The notes under the pieces: model-generated
Databases searched by the model: none
What the model was told of the DNA's origin: nothing
What the model saw: only the letters and a program-made list of their open reading frames with translations
Origin: Streptococcus porci DSM 23759
GTDB taxonomy: Bacteria > Bacillota > Bacilli > Lactobacillales > Streptococcaceae
NCBI RefSeq assembly: GCF_000423765.1
Contig: NZ_AUIP01000015.1
Span: 1 to 64,000 of the forward strand
Reading direction: 5' to 3'
DNA: 64,000 nt
Program-made: the position numbers and the translations under genes
In this document: positions 17,534 to 24,808 of the stretch, one piece after another
Layout of the letters: every line of letters begins with the position of its first letter
Position numbering within the stretch: position 1 is the first letter of the stretch

Positions 17534-18328
17534 ATGCAACATATTTCTATTGTAAGTGAGTTGTTAAAATTCATTAATCAAACTAAGCAAGATAATGTTA
17601 ATTTTGCTATTGCAGAAGGAATGCTTAACCATTTTAAGGATATTCCAAGTATTTCGATTCATGAATTGGCTGAACTCTGTTATGTGTCATCTGCTTCAAT
17701 TTCGCGATTTGTCAGACAACTAGGTTTTTCAAGTTATGGTGAGTTTAAAAATCAATGTCGTATTGTTATTGACATTGATGTTGATTATTCGGTTAAAGTG
17801 ACTAAAGCAGATGGCAAAGACCTAGAACCTATTTTTCGACGTTACACTAATAATATCAAAGAAAATTTAGATTATAATTTAGAACATATTGACTTTGAAC
17901 AATTAGAACGTGTTGCAAAAGCCATTTTTGAAGCGGATGAAGTAGCTTATTTTGGCTTTCAATTTGCTACCTTGATAGGGCAACATTTTCAGCAAAAAAT
18001 GGCTGAAAGTAATAAATTTGTTCGATTAGGAGATACTTATGAAAAACAAGTGGAGTATGCTAACTCTATGACTCCTAATAGTGTTGCCATTATTGCATCG
18101 CTTGAAGGTGGTTTCTTTTATCGAAGTCCTGAAATTTTTCAAATTTTGAAAGACAAACAAGCTAAAATTATTGCTATAACCATGAACCAACCGTCTAGGG
18201 TGTTACAGGCGGTGGATGAACTTCTTATTTGTAATAAAAATAATTCTGATACAGAAGGGCGTCTTTCATTACTCTACATGATAGAATTACTTTTAATGTA
18301 CTACTATGTTAACTACAAATTTCAATAA
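17534..18328 (+). CDS. RpiR/MurR-family transcriptional regulator
   Basis: A 264-residue RpiR-type regulator. The N-terminal helix-turn-helix (SIHELAELCYVSSASISRFVRQLGFSSYGEFK cut short here as SSASISRFVRQLGFSSYGEF, residues ~45-75) precedes a C-terminal SIS sugar-phosphate isomerase-like sensor domain (~120-240, with EVAYFGFQFA and SVAIIASLEG). Members respond to phosphorylated sugars. It lies just upstream of the GH1-ChbG-PTS operon, whose leader contains tandem palindromes, so control of that operon by a sugar phosphate is the natural inference. It is followed by its own terminator. Confidence 0.9.
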   Translation: MQHISIVSELLKFINQTKQDNVNFAIAEGMLNHFKDIPSISIHELAELCYVSSASISRFVRQLGFSSYGEFKNQCRIVIDIDVDYSVKVTKADGKDLEPIFRRYTNNIKENLDYNLEHIDFEQLERVAKAIFEADEVAYFGFQFATLIGQHFQQKMAESNKFVRLGDTYEKQVEYANSMTPNSVAIIASLEGGFFYRSPEIFQILKDKQAKIIAITMNQPSRVLQAVDELLICNKNNSDTEGRLSLLYMIELLLMYYYVNYKFQ

Positions 18329-18334
18329 ATTTTA

Positions 18335-18361
18335 ACAGGAGCTTAGAAATCTCCTGTTTTA
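18335..18361 (+). terminator. Rho-independent terminator of the RpiR gene
   Basis: AACAGGAG and CTCCTGTTTT form a compact stem with a 9-nt loop and a short T-run, immediately after the RpiR stop codon. It separates the regulator from the GH1-PTS operon. Confidence 0.75.
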
Positions 18362-18401
18362 TAATGTTTTGAAAAGACTATTAGATGGGAGATACTATGA
18401 G

Positions 18402-18435
18402 TTTCAAGAGTTGAAATTTATTTCATTTCTTGAAA
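18402..18435. promoter_or_regulatory. Tandem palindromic operator, probable RpiR binding site
   Basis: TTTCAAGAGTTGAAA at 18,402-18,416 and TTTCATTTCTTGAAA at 18,421-18,435 are two near-identical palindromes 19 bp apart start to start. Between them the inner halves form a third palindrome, TGAAATTTATTTCA (18,412-18,425). Paired TGAAA/TTTCA arms are typical of RpiR-type operators, and the site lies between the RpiR gene and the GH1 start. Confidence 0.6.
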
Positions 18436-18508
18436 TTTTTGTGTATGTTTTGTTATTGTATTACCTTTTAACTCTTGATAAATTAATGGTAACAAAAGGA
18501 GGAATGAG

Positions 18509-19894
18509 ATGACAAAACAATCATTTTATTGGGGAGTATCAACGAGTGCTTTTCAAATTGAAGGAGGCTTTGATGAAGAGGGGAAAGGACTTGCGACTAC
18601 AGATGTCCGAAAAGTTCCTGATGGTTTGGCTAATACACATGTAGCTAGTGACCATTTCCATCATTATGAAGACGATATCAAATTAATGAAGGAGTTAGGG
18701 GTTAATCTTTATCGTTTTTCATTTAGTTGGTCACGTATTATGCCAGATGGTCACACAGTTAATCAAGAAGGCCTAGCATTCTATCATCAAGTTATTGATT
18801 TATGTTTATCTTATGGAATTACACCTTTTCCAACGCTATATCATTTTGAAATGCCTCAAGCCTTAGTAGATGAGTATGGTGGTTGGCGATCAAGGAAATG
18901 TATTGATGATTATGTCCATTATGCGACAGTGTGTTTTGAGGCTTTTAAAAATAAAGTTTTCCTCTGGGGAACTATTAATGAGCAACTAGTTGTTACTGGT
19001 GCTCCAGAATTAACAGGGAATAAAGCAGATAATACGAAAGATATGCTAATTGGTACTTACCAGATGAGTTATCATATGTCTGTTGCCGAAGCAAAGGCCA
19101 TTGAACGTTTGAGGAACATTATTCCGAAAGCTAAGGTAGCAACAGTTTCAGCAACTCAAAATATTTATCCGTTAACGAGCAAGCCAGAAGATGTCTTGGC
19201 AGCGATGGATGCTGAGGAGTTGACGATGTACATGTTTTTAGATATGTCTGTTTATGGAGAATACTCACCAAGATTACAATATCTATTGAAACGTGATGGT
19301 CTCTTTCCTGTAATGCAAGATGAGGATAATCTGGTATTGAAAAATAACTGTCCAGACTTTATTGGAGTCAACTATTACTGTAGCGGCTGTGTCAAAGAAA
19401 ATGAGTCTAGAGATATTCCAACAACAGGTATTCCTTTTACGCGTTCCAGTGCTTATACGATGATTGTCAATCCTGAGTTATCTCCAACTGAATGGATGGC
19501 TTCTGGTATTGATCCTATTGGTTTAAGAACAGTCTTATATAAATTGTTTAATCGTTATCATCTCCCAATGCTTATTACAGAAAATGGAATGGCTTATTCA
19601 GAAGAAATGGTAGACGGTATGATTGAAGATGACTACCGTATTGATTATTTAGAAAAACATATAGAGCAAGTTTTAATTGCCAAAGAAGAAGGCTATCCGA
19701 TACTAGGGTATTCGCCGTGGTCTTTTATTGATTTAGTGAGTTCTCATCAAGGATTTAAAAAGCGTTATGGCTTAGTTTATGTCAATAGAACTGATACAGA
19801 TTTAAAAGATTGCCTGCGCTATCCTAAAAAAAGCTATTATTGGTATCAAAATATGATTAAGGAGGATATTAACGGTGACAAAATTATTGATTAG
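18509..19894 (+). CDS. 6-phospho-beta-glycosidase, GH1
   Basis: A 461-residue GH1 enzyme. It has YWGVSTSAFQIEGG at the N-terminus, acid/base Glu158 in GTINEQL and nucleophile Glu358 in LITENGMA. Near the C-terminus SSHQGFKKRYGLVYV supplies the Ser, Lys and Tyr that bind the 6-phosphate, pointing to a 6-phospho-beta-glucosidase. It would hydrolyse the phosphorylated disaccharide or glycoside delivered by the EIIBC encoded two genes downstream. The start has an AAAGGAGG site. It overlaps the next gene by 20 bp. Confidence 0.92.
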   Translation: MTKQSFYWGVSTSAFQIEGGFDEEGKGLATTDVRKVPDGLANTHVASDHFHHYEDDIKLMKELGVNLYRFSFSWSRIMPDGHTVNQEGLAFYHQVIDLCLSYGITPFPTLYHFEMPQALVDEYGGWRSRKCIDDYVHYATVCFEAFKNKVFLWGTINEQLVVTGAPELTGNKADNTKDMLIGTYQMSYHMSVAEAKAIERLRNIIPKAKVATVSATQNIYPLTSKPEDVLAAMDAEELTMYMFLDMSVYGEYSPRLQYLLKRDGLFPVMQDEDNLVLKNNCPDFIGVNYYCSGCVKENESRDIPTTGIPFTRSSAYTMIVNPELSPTEWMASGIDPIGLRTVLYKLFNRYHLPMLITENGMAYSEEMVDGMIEDDYRIDYLEKHIEQVLIAKEEGYPILGYSPWSFIDLVSSHQGFKKRYGLVYVNRTDTDLKDCLRYPKKSYYWYQNMIKEDINGDKIID

Positions 19895-20642
19895 GGCAGA
19901 TGACCTTGGCTACAGTGAAGGCGTTAATTTAGGTATTGCTAAAACTGTTGAACATGGTTTAGTGAAGTCTGTAGGAGTAATGGTTAATATGCCAACGGTA
20001 GAAGCAGGCTTAAGTCTATTAAAAGGTTACGATATTTGTTTAGGGCAGCATACCAATATTTGTCTTGGGAAACCTATCCTTCCTCCAGAAGAGATTCCTA
20101 GCCTTTGTCAAGAAAATGGGGAATTTCGCAGCAGTAAGTGCTACCGTGAAGCCTTTAAAAAGGGTGAAGACTTTGTTGTTTTAGAGGAAGTTGTTAAAGA
20201 AATTGAAGCACAATATCACCGATTTGTTGCATTGACTGGTCAGGAACCAAGTTATTTTGAAGGACATGCTGTTGCTAGTCCAAACTTCTTTAAAGGGTTA
20301 GAAATCGTAGCAGCAAAATATCATCTTCCCTATTTTGCAATGTCAATGGATGGTGATCCTGTTCTATTCGGACAAACAAAAGTTTATTCAAGAATGCCAG
20401 AAGATTTTGTCGCTTACGAGAACAATCCCTTCTCACTTATTGAAGAAACTGTCATAAATAGTCATGAGGATGGTTGTGACTTGCTTGTTTTTCATCCTGG
20501 TTATATTGATGCTTATTTATTAAGACACTCTAGTATGACAACTTTACGAGCCTATGAAGCGGATATGCTCATTCAACCGTGGGTAGCTGAGTGGTTGAAA
20601 AAACAAAATATAGATTTAGTAACATATAAAGATTTGAAATGA
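19875..20642 (+). CDS. ChbG/YdjC-family carbohydrate deacetylase
   Basis: A 255-residue protein with the YdjC fold signature: LLIRADDLGYSEGVNLG at the start (metal-binding Asp pair), GQHTNIC and YFEGHAVASP (metal His residues), VFHPGYID. ChbG in E. coli removes an N-acetyl group from chitobiose 6-phosphate so that the pathway can proceed. Its position between a 6-phospho-beta-glycosidase and an EIIBC suggests the same role on a GlcNAc-containing phosphorylated disaccharide. It starts at GTG, preceded by GGAGG inside the GH1 gene, so translation is coupled. Confidence 0.88.
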   Translation: MTKLLIRADDLGYSEGVNLGIAKTVEHGLVKSVGVMVNMPTVEAGLSLLKGYDICLGQHTNICLGKPILPPEEIPSLCQENGEFRSSKCYREAFKKGEDFVVLEEVVKEIEAQYHRFVALTGQEPSYFEGHAVASPNFFKGLEIVAAKYHLPYFAMSMDGDPVLFGQTKVYSRMPEDFVAYENNPFSLIEETVINSHEDGCDLLVFHPGYIDAYLLRHSSMTTLRAYEADMLIQPWVAEWLKKQNIDLVTYKDLK

Positions 20643-20652
20643 GGGAAAAGGA

Positions 20653-22059
20653 ATGGCAAATAATAAAGAAATCGCCCAAAAAGTGTTGAGTGTTGTTGGA
20701 GGTGCTGAAAACATTAATAGTGTTGTTCATTGTATGACACGATTACGATTTAATCTTAAAAATAGGTCCTTAGTTAATGATGATGAAGTTAGAAAAATAG
20801 ACGGTGTTATTGGAGTTGTCAATAATAATCAGCAATACCAAGTCGTTATTGGAACAAATGTTCCAAAGGTATATGATGAACTTTGTCAATTAGGAAATTT
20901 TACTAAGGAAAAGCAGATAGATGAGAATTTAGATGCAGGTAAGGTGAGAGAAAAATTAACCTTAAAAACACTTGGAAATAATATTTTGAATTACATGTCT
21001 CGCAGTATGACCCCTCTTATTCCTGTAATGCTAGCGGCAGGGCTTTTTAAAGCTTTGAATGCAGTTCTAGGTCCAAGTTTGCTAAATCTGTATCCTGAAA
21101 CGAGCAATTTATATCTTTTATTTAATTTTATCTTTGATGCAGGTTTTTACTTTTTACCTATCTTTGTTGGTATTAATGCTGCACAACAGTTAAAAATGGA
21201 AAGTCTTTTGGGTGGATTCATAGGAGCTATTTTGATTGCTCCTGGATTAATAGCACTAGTTAACGAACAAAAAAGTTTTGATATTTTAGGATTGCCAGTG
21301 CCTATGAACAATTATTCACAGACGGTTATTCCGGTTATGTTATCTGTCTATTTTATGAGCTTAGTTTATAAAGTTGTCAAAAAATATATGCCAGATGTTT
21401 TGACAACTCTATTAACGCCATTTTTATCGGTTCTTATTACAGTTCCAGTTGCGCTCTGTTTCTTAGCACCATTGGGCAGTCAAATAGGAAGTTTCATCAG
21501 TGGTGGTTTATTAGCTTTCAGCGATAAAACAGGTTTCATTGGTTCAGGGATAATGGGAGCTATTTGGCAGTTTCTTGTGATGACAGGTATGCACTTAGCC
21601 TTGATGATGCCTATGTTAGCAAGCTTTTTTGAAACAGGTCAAATGTCAGGAGCTGCTATTGCAGCAGGTTTCTCAATTTGGGCATGTTTTGGTGTTGCCT
21701 TAGGAGCATCGTTACGGTTAAAAGATAAAAAGAAAAGAAGTACAGCAATTGGAGCCTTCATCTCTGGAATTATTGGTGGCGTTACAGAGCCAACACTTTA
21801 TGGTATTTGTTTTACTTATAGAAGGTGTTTTATCGGTCTTATGCTTGGAGGATTTGTTGGCGGTGCCTATAGTTATATCACGAATGCAACCACTTATGTT
21901 ATGTCAAGTGCTAATTTCCTATATCTCATCAGCTTTACCGGTGGAACAACAGCCAACCTTGTCAATGGCATTATCTCTTGCTTACTCTCTATGATTGTTG
22001 CAGCGGTAGTTACTTATTTGTTTGGGTTTAAAAAAGAAGAATTGGATAGGAATTATTAA
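20653..22059 (+). CDS. PTS beta-glucoside-type EIIBC permease
   Basis: A 468-residue membrane permease. The EIIB domain (~1-85) carries the phosphorylated Cys in VVHCMTRLRF; the EIIC domain (~105-460) has about ten membrane helices with MTPLIPVMLAAGLFKAL and GGVTEPTLYGI. It would import and phosphorylate a beta-linked disaccharide or glycoside. The C-terminal EIIA domain often fused in BglP-type proteins is missing, and no separate EIIA is encoded nearby, so a crr-like or other permease's EIIA must donate phosphate. It ends the GH1-ChbG operon, with a terminator 10 bp downstream. Confidence 0.92.
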   Translation: MANNKEIAQKVLSVVGGAENINSVVHCMTRLRFNLKNRSLVNDDEVRKIDGVIGVVNNNQQYQVVIGTNVPKVYDELCQLGNFTKEKQIDENLDAGKVREKLTLKTLGNNILNYMSRSMTPLIPVMLAAGLFKALNAVLGPSLLNLYPETSNLYLLFNFIFDAGFYFLPIFVGINAAQQLKMESLLGGFIGAILIAPGLIALVNEQKSFDILGLPVPMNNYSQTVIPVMLSVYFMSLVYKVVKKYMPDVLTTLLTPFLSVLITVPVALCFLAPLGSQIGSFISGGLLAFSDKTGFIGSGIMGAIWQFLVMTGMHLALMMPMLASFFETGQMSGAAIAAGFSIWACFGVALGASLRLKDKKKRSTAIGAFISGIIGGVTEPTLYGICFTYRRCFIGLMLGGFVGGAYSYITNATTYVMSSANFLYLISFTGGTTANLVNGIISCLLSMIVAAVVTYLFGFKKEELDRNY

Positions 22060-22069
22060 GTAAAGAAAC

Positions 22070-22106
22070 AATCTTGTCAAAAGAAAACATTTTGACAAGA
22101 TTTTTT
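22070..22106 (+). terminator. Terminator of the GH1-ChbG-EIIBC operon
   Basis: AATCTTGTCAAAA pairs with TTTTGACAAGATT around a short A-rich loop and is followed by a run of Ts. It lies 10 bp after the EIIBC stop codon. Confidence 0.88.
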
Positions 22107-22137
22107 ACAAGATTAATGATGGTCATTTTAAAATCCT

Positions 22138-23182
22138 CATTTGTCAAATTAAGCTAGACAATTTCACCTGACTCAGAAAAACTTGATACGACGTTTGGTA
22201 GTTCAAGGACCTCCTTGGGATGCGATTTCTCTTATCAGCTACAGCTGATAAGAATGTTTGAGAAAGTCCGCTGAAATCCATCTGCTTTGGAAGTCCATGA
22301 CGTCTCAATAAACCGTTAGAATGTTCATTTAGTCCACGTTGACCGGGGCAACCAGGATCCGCAAAGAAAATGTCAATGTCCTGTTTGTTAGAAATTGACT
22401 TCCAATTCGAGAATTCCTTCCCGCAATCAAAAGTGATGGACTTGAAGAGATTCTTAGGAAACCGGGACATCCATTGGTTGATGGCTTCCTCAATATCACT
22501 TGCTTTTCGTCCCTTAGTTTTCAGTGTAATGATGACTTTAGAGAGGCGTTCAACTAAGGTAATGACCGCACTTTTGTGTTTCTCGCCAACAATGGTATCT
22601 CCTTCGAGGTGTCCGAACTCTGTATGAAAATCAGGATAGAGTTCAGCTCTTTCACGTAAATCTCTGCGAAAAGCTTGTTTTCCTCGCCTCTCTTTCTTCC
22701 CATTTGGCTTTCGTTTGCCTTGCCAAGGCATATCCTCTTTCTTGAAGATGTCACGGTCAGCTAAGCGATAGAGAGTACGCATGGAACAAGGGATTTTATC
22801 AGGATGGATTCCTTTTATCGTATCGAGGCTCCAATCTGATGCTAGATAGGATTGAATAAACTCTTGTACTGGTTTGGTGAGTTGGGTCTTTTGCCGGGCA
22901 CAATGCCTCTTGTTGGCTTTGTAGCGTTGATAATAGTCATAAGCTGAATGACCTATTTTCAGAAAAGAGATAACATTATAAATGGTTTGTCTCGCTCTTC
23001 CAAGTGACTTGGCAATAGCGCAAACTTTCTTATCTTCTTGGTAATAAGCCTCTATCATGACGAGTTCATTTGTGGTAAGATGAGTATAGGTCATTTATGT
23101 TAGTTCCTTTCAGACAAATGTGGTAGTTTATCTGAGCCTAACATAGATGGCTTTTTTCTGTCTAGCTTAATTCTACGAAATG
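22138..23182 (-). mobile_element. IS30-family insertion sequence, apparently intact
   Basis: The element is about 1,045 bp with terminal inverted repeats at 22,138-22,160 and 23,159-23,182. Both contain AATTAAGCTAGACA, and the outer ends match as CATTT. Size, single transposase gene and repeats fit the IS30 family. No target-site duplication was clear at these limits. It sits between the PTS operon terminator and the second GPH gene. Confidence 0.85.
22144..23094 (-). CDS. IS30-family transposase
   Basis: A 316-residue transposase that looks complete. The N-terminus has a helix-turn-helix (LTTNELVMIEAYYQ, VCAIAKSLGRARQTIYNVI). The catalytic core has the three acidic residues: Asp in GHLEGDTIVGEKHKS, Asp in ITFDCGKEF, and Glu in GLNEHSNGLLRRHGLPK. 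The stop codon lies inside the left terminal repeat, as is usual in this family. There are no frameshifts, so the element may still be mobile. Confidence 0.95.
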   Translation of the reverse strand: MTYTHLTTNELVMIEAYYQEDKKVCAIAKSLGRARQTIYNVISFLKIGHSAYDYYQRYKANKRHCARQKTQLTKPVQEFIQSYLASDWSLDTIKGIHPDKIPCSMRTLYRLADRDIFKKEDMPWQGKRKPNGKKERRGKQAFRRDLRERAELYPDFHTEFGHLEGDTIVGEKHKSAVITLVERLSKVIITLKTKGRKASDIEEAINQWMSRFPKNLFKSITFDCGKEFSNWKSISNKQDIDIFFADPGCPGQRGLNEHSNGLLRRHGLPKQMDFSGLSQTFLSAVADKRNRIPRRSLNYQTSYQVFLSQVKLSSLI

Positions 23183-23211
23183 AACACACAAGAACTAATA
23201 TTAGGCTATAG

Positions 23212-23237
23212 AGGAACCGCTTTCTTATTGTTATACT
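23212..23237 (+). promoter_or_regulatory. Extended -10 promoter with overlapping cre-like site for the second GPH gene
   Basis: TGTTATACT (the -10 is 23,232-23,237) is an extended -10 element 44 bp before the start codon; no good -35 is seen. Just upstream, AGGAACCGCTTTCT (23,212-23,225) matches the cre consensus except at its two outermost bases. The IS30 element ends only 30 bp further upstream and may have removed an original control region. Confidence 0.5.
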
Positions 23238-23281
23238 AAACTTGTAAAAACCAATAGACAATAAATAAAGGAGTTCTTCTT

Positions 23282-24670
23282 ATGGAAAATAAACAGCCAA
23301 AAGAAAAATTAGATGGTAAATTTGCTTTCTTCCATGCCACATCGGTAAATGGACCGGCAATGGTTATCGCTGCAGCAATGGCGACATTTTTAAGTGTCCA
23401 TATGACGGATAATCTTGGGATAAGTGCCACATCGGGTGCTTTAATCATGCTGATTGCAACTCTATGGGATGCTATTAATGACCCGATGATGGGAGTTTTA
23501 GCTGACCGTACGAAATCTAAGTGGGGACGTTATCGTCCATACTTTATTCTAGCTCCGTTGCTTTTAACTTTTTTTGCCACTATGGTATGGTTGGTTCCTG
23601 ACTTTTCTACTACAGGTAAATGGTGGTATTTATTGGTAATGTACATCGGATATGGAATGACCGTAACTATGTACACCATGCCTCAAATGGCTATTTTGCC
23701 CGCTCATGTTAAAGATGATAGCAAACGTAATTTGATTATCTCATTGGGAGCTGGTACAACTGCAATTGCTTTTACGATTGGTTCTTCTTTTGGGATGGAC
23801 ATCAAAGGATTATTTGAAAAGTGGTTGGGTGTATCAAACGGTTATATTCCTTTTATGTTTATTTTAGGAATTTTATCTTGTATAACTTTCTGGGGACTAT
23901 TTGCAACCTCTAAGGAAAAATACATCGAACCACTACCAGAGCGTCCTTTAACGGAAGATTTAAAACGTATTCTTAAACATAAAGAGTTGGCTCCATTCAT
24001 TGTTGTCTGGGTATTAGCCTCACTCGGATATGGTTTAGGATTTGCTGCTTCTGTTTACTATATCATGTACTATTTAGCAAGACCAGACCTTATCAGTACA
24101 TATATGGCTGCAACATCTCCAGCAGGTATCATTTCAATGATGGTAATCATGCCATTGACGTTAAAATATTTAAAAACGGCTCAAAAAGCGCTTGCTTTCT
24201 CAGTTTTTGCTTCTGGAATTTTCTTCGTTAGTTTATTCTTTTTTGGAAGTTCAAACTTTACTTTATTAATTGTTCTTAGTTTTGCGGCTGCTCTTTTCTC
24301 AACAATGCAAAATGCCTTGGTTAACGTTTTGGTTAACGACGCGATTGACTACATCCAATTCACAGAAGGTATCTCTGCAAACGGTGTGATTTCTTCAATT
24401 AAAGGATTTGCTCAAAAATGCGGTAATGCATTAACAAACTCGGGTGTCTTATTCGTACTTGGTTTAGTAGGTTATGTACCGAATGCTGTAGGTCACCAAA
24501 ATGAAGCGACAATGTTTGCGATTAATTTCCTTCGATTTGGAGCGCCTGTTGTGATTGGATTACTGATGCTATTAGCTTTGCGTTTCAATCCAGTTGAGAA
24601 ACATCGTGAAGATATTGCAACCATGAAATCTATGATTCGTGACCATTCAGATGATAATCACGAGGCCTAA
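23282..24670 (+). CDS. GPH-family sugar:cation symporter (copy 2)
   Basis: A 462-residue, 12-helix symporter of the same family as the one at 12,691-14,076. WDAINDPMMGVLADRTKSKWGRYRPY is the signature around helix 2 (Asp-rich loop plus R-K-rich cytoplasmic loop), here shown in part as NDPMMGVLADRTKSKWGRY. There is no EIIA-like extension. It should import a beta-galactoside, beta-glucuronide or beta-glucoside for the GH2 and GH3 enzymes downstream. AAAGGAG precedes the ATG. It ends at a strong hairpin, so the GH2 gene may be partly separately expressed. Confidence 0.9.
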   Translation: MENKQPKEKLDGKFAFFHATSVNGPAMVIAAAMATFLSVHMTDNLGISATSGALIMLIATLWDAINDPMMGVLADRTKSKWGRYRPYFILAPLLLTFFATMVWLVPDFSTTGKWWYLLVMYIGYGMTVTMYTMPQMAILPAHVKDDSKRNLIISLGAGTTAIAFTIGSSFGMDIKGLFEKWLGVSNGYIPFMFILGILSCITFWGLFATSKEKYIEPLPERPLTEDLKRILKHKELAPFIVVWVLASLGYGLGFAASVYYIMYYLARPDLISTYMAATSPAGIISMMVIMPLTLKYLKTAQKALAFSVFASGIFFVSLFFFGSSNFTLLIVLSFAAALFSTMQNALVNVLVNDAIDYIQFTEGISANGVISSIKGFAQKCGNALTNSGVLFVLGLVGYVPNAVGHQNEATMFAINFLRFGAPVVIGLLMLLALRFNPVEKHREDIATMKSMIRDHSDDNHEA

Positions 24671-24690
24671 CACCAACTGAATATAGTGGC

Positions 24691-24724
24691 AACGACACGG
24701 TTGGTTTATATCAACGTGTCGTTT
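24691..24724 (+). terminator. Stem-loop between GPH copy 2 and GH2
   Basis: AACGACACG pairs with CGTGTCGTT, with an inner TTG/CAA extension. The T-run after it is weak (TGTCTATT), so it may be a partial terminator that lowers expression of the downstream hydrolases relative to the symporter. Confidence 0.65.
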
Positions 24725-24808
24725 GTCTATTAACAAAGATATGATGGAATAGAGAGGAATTGGTGTGAACATTTGGGTTTCCAAATGATTTTGACATCAG
24801 GTAATAAA

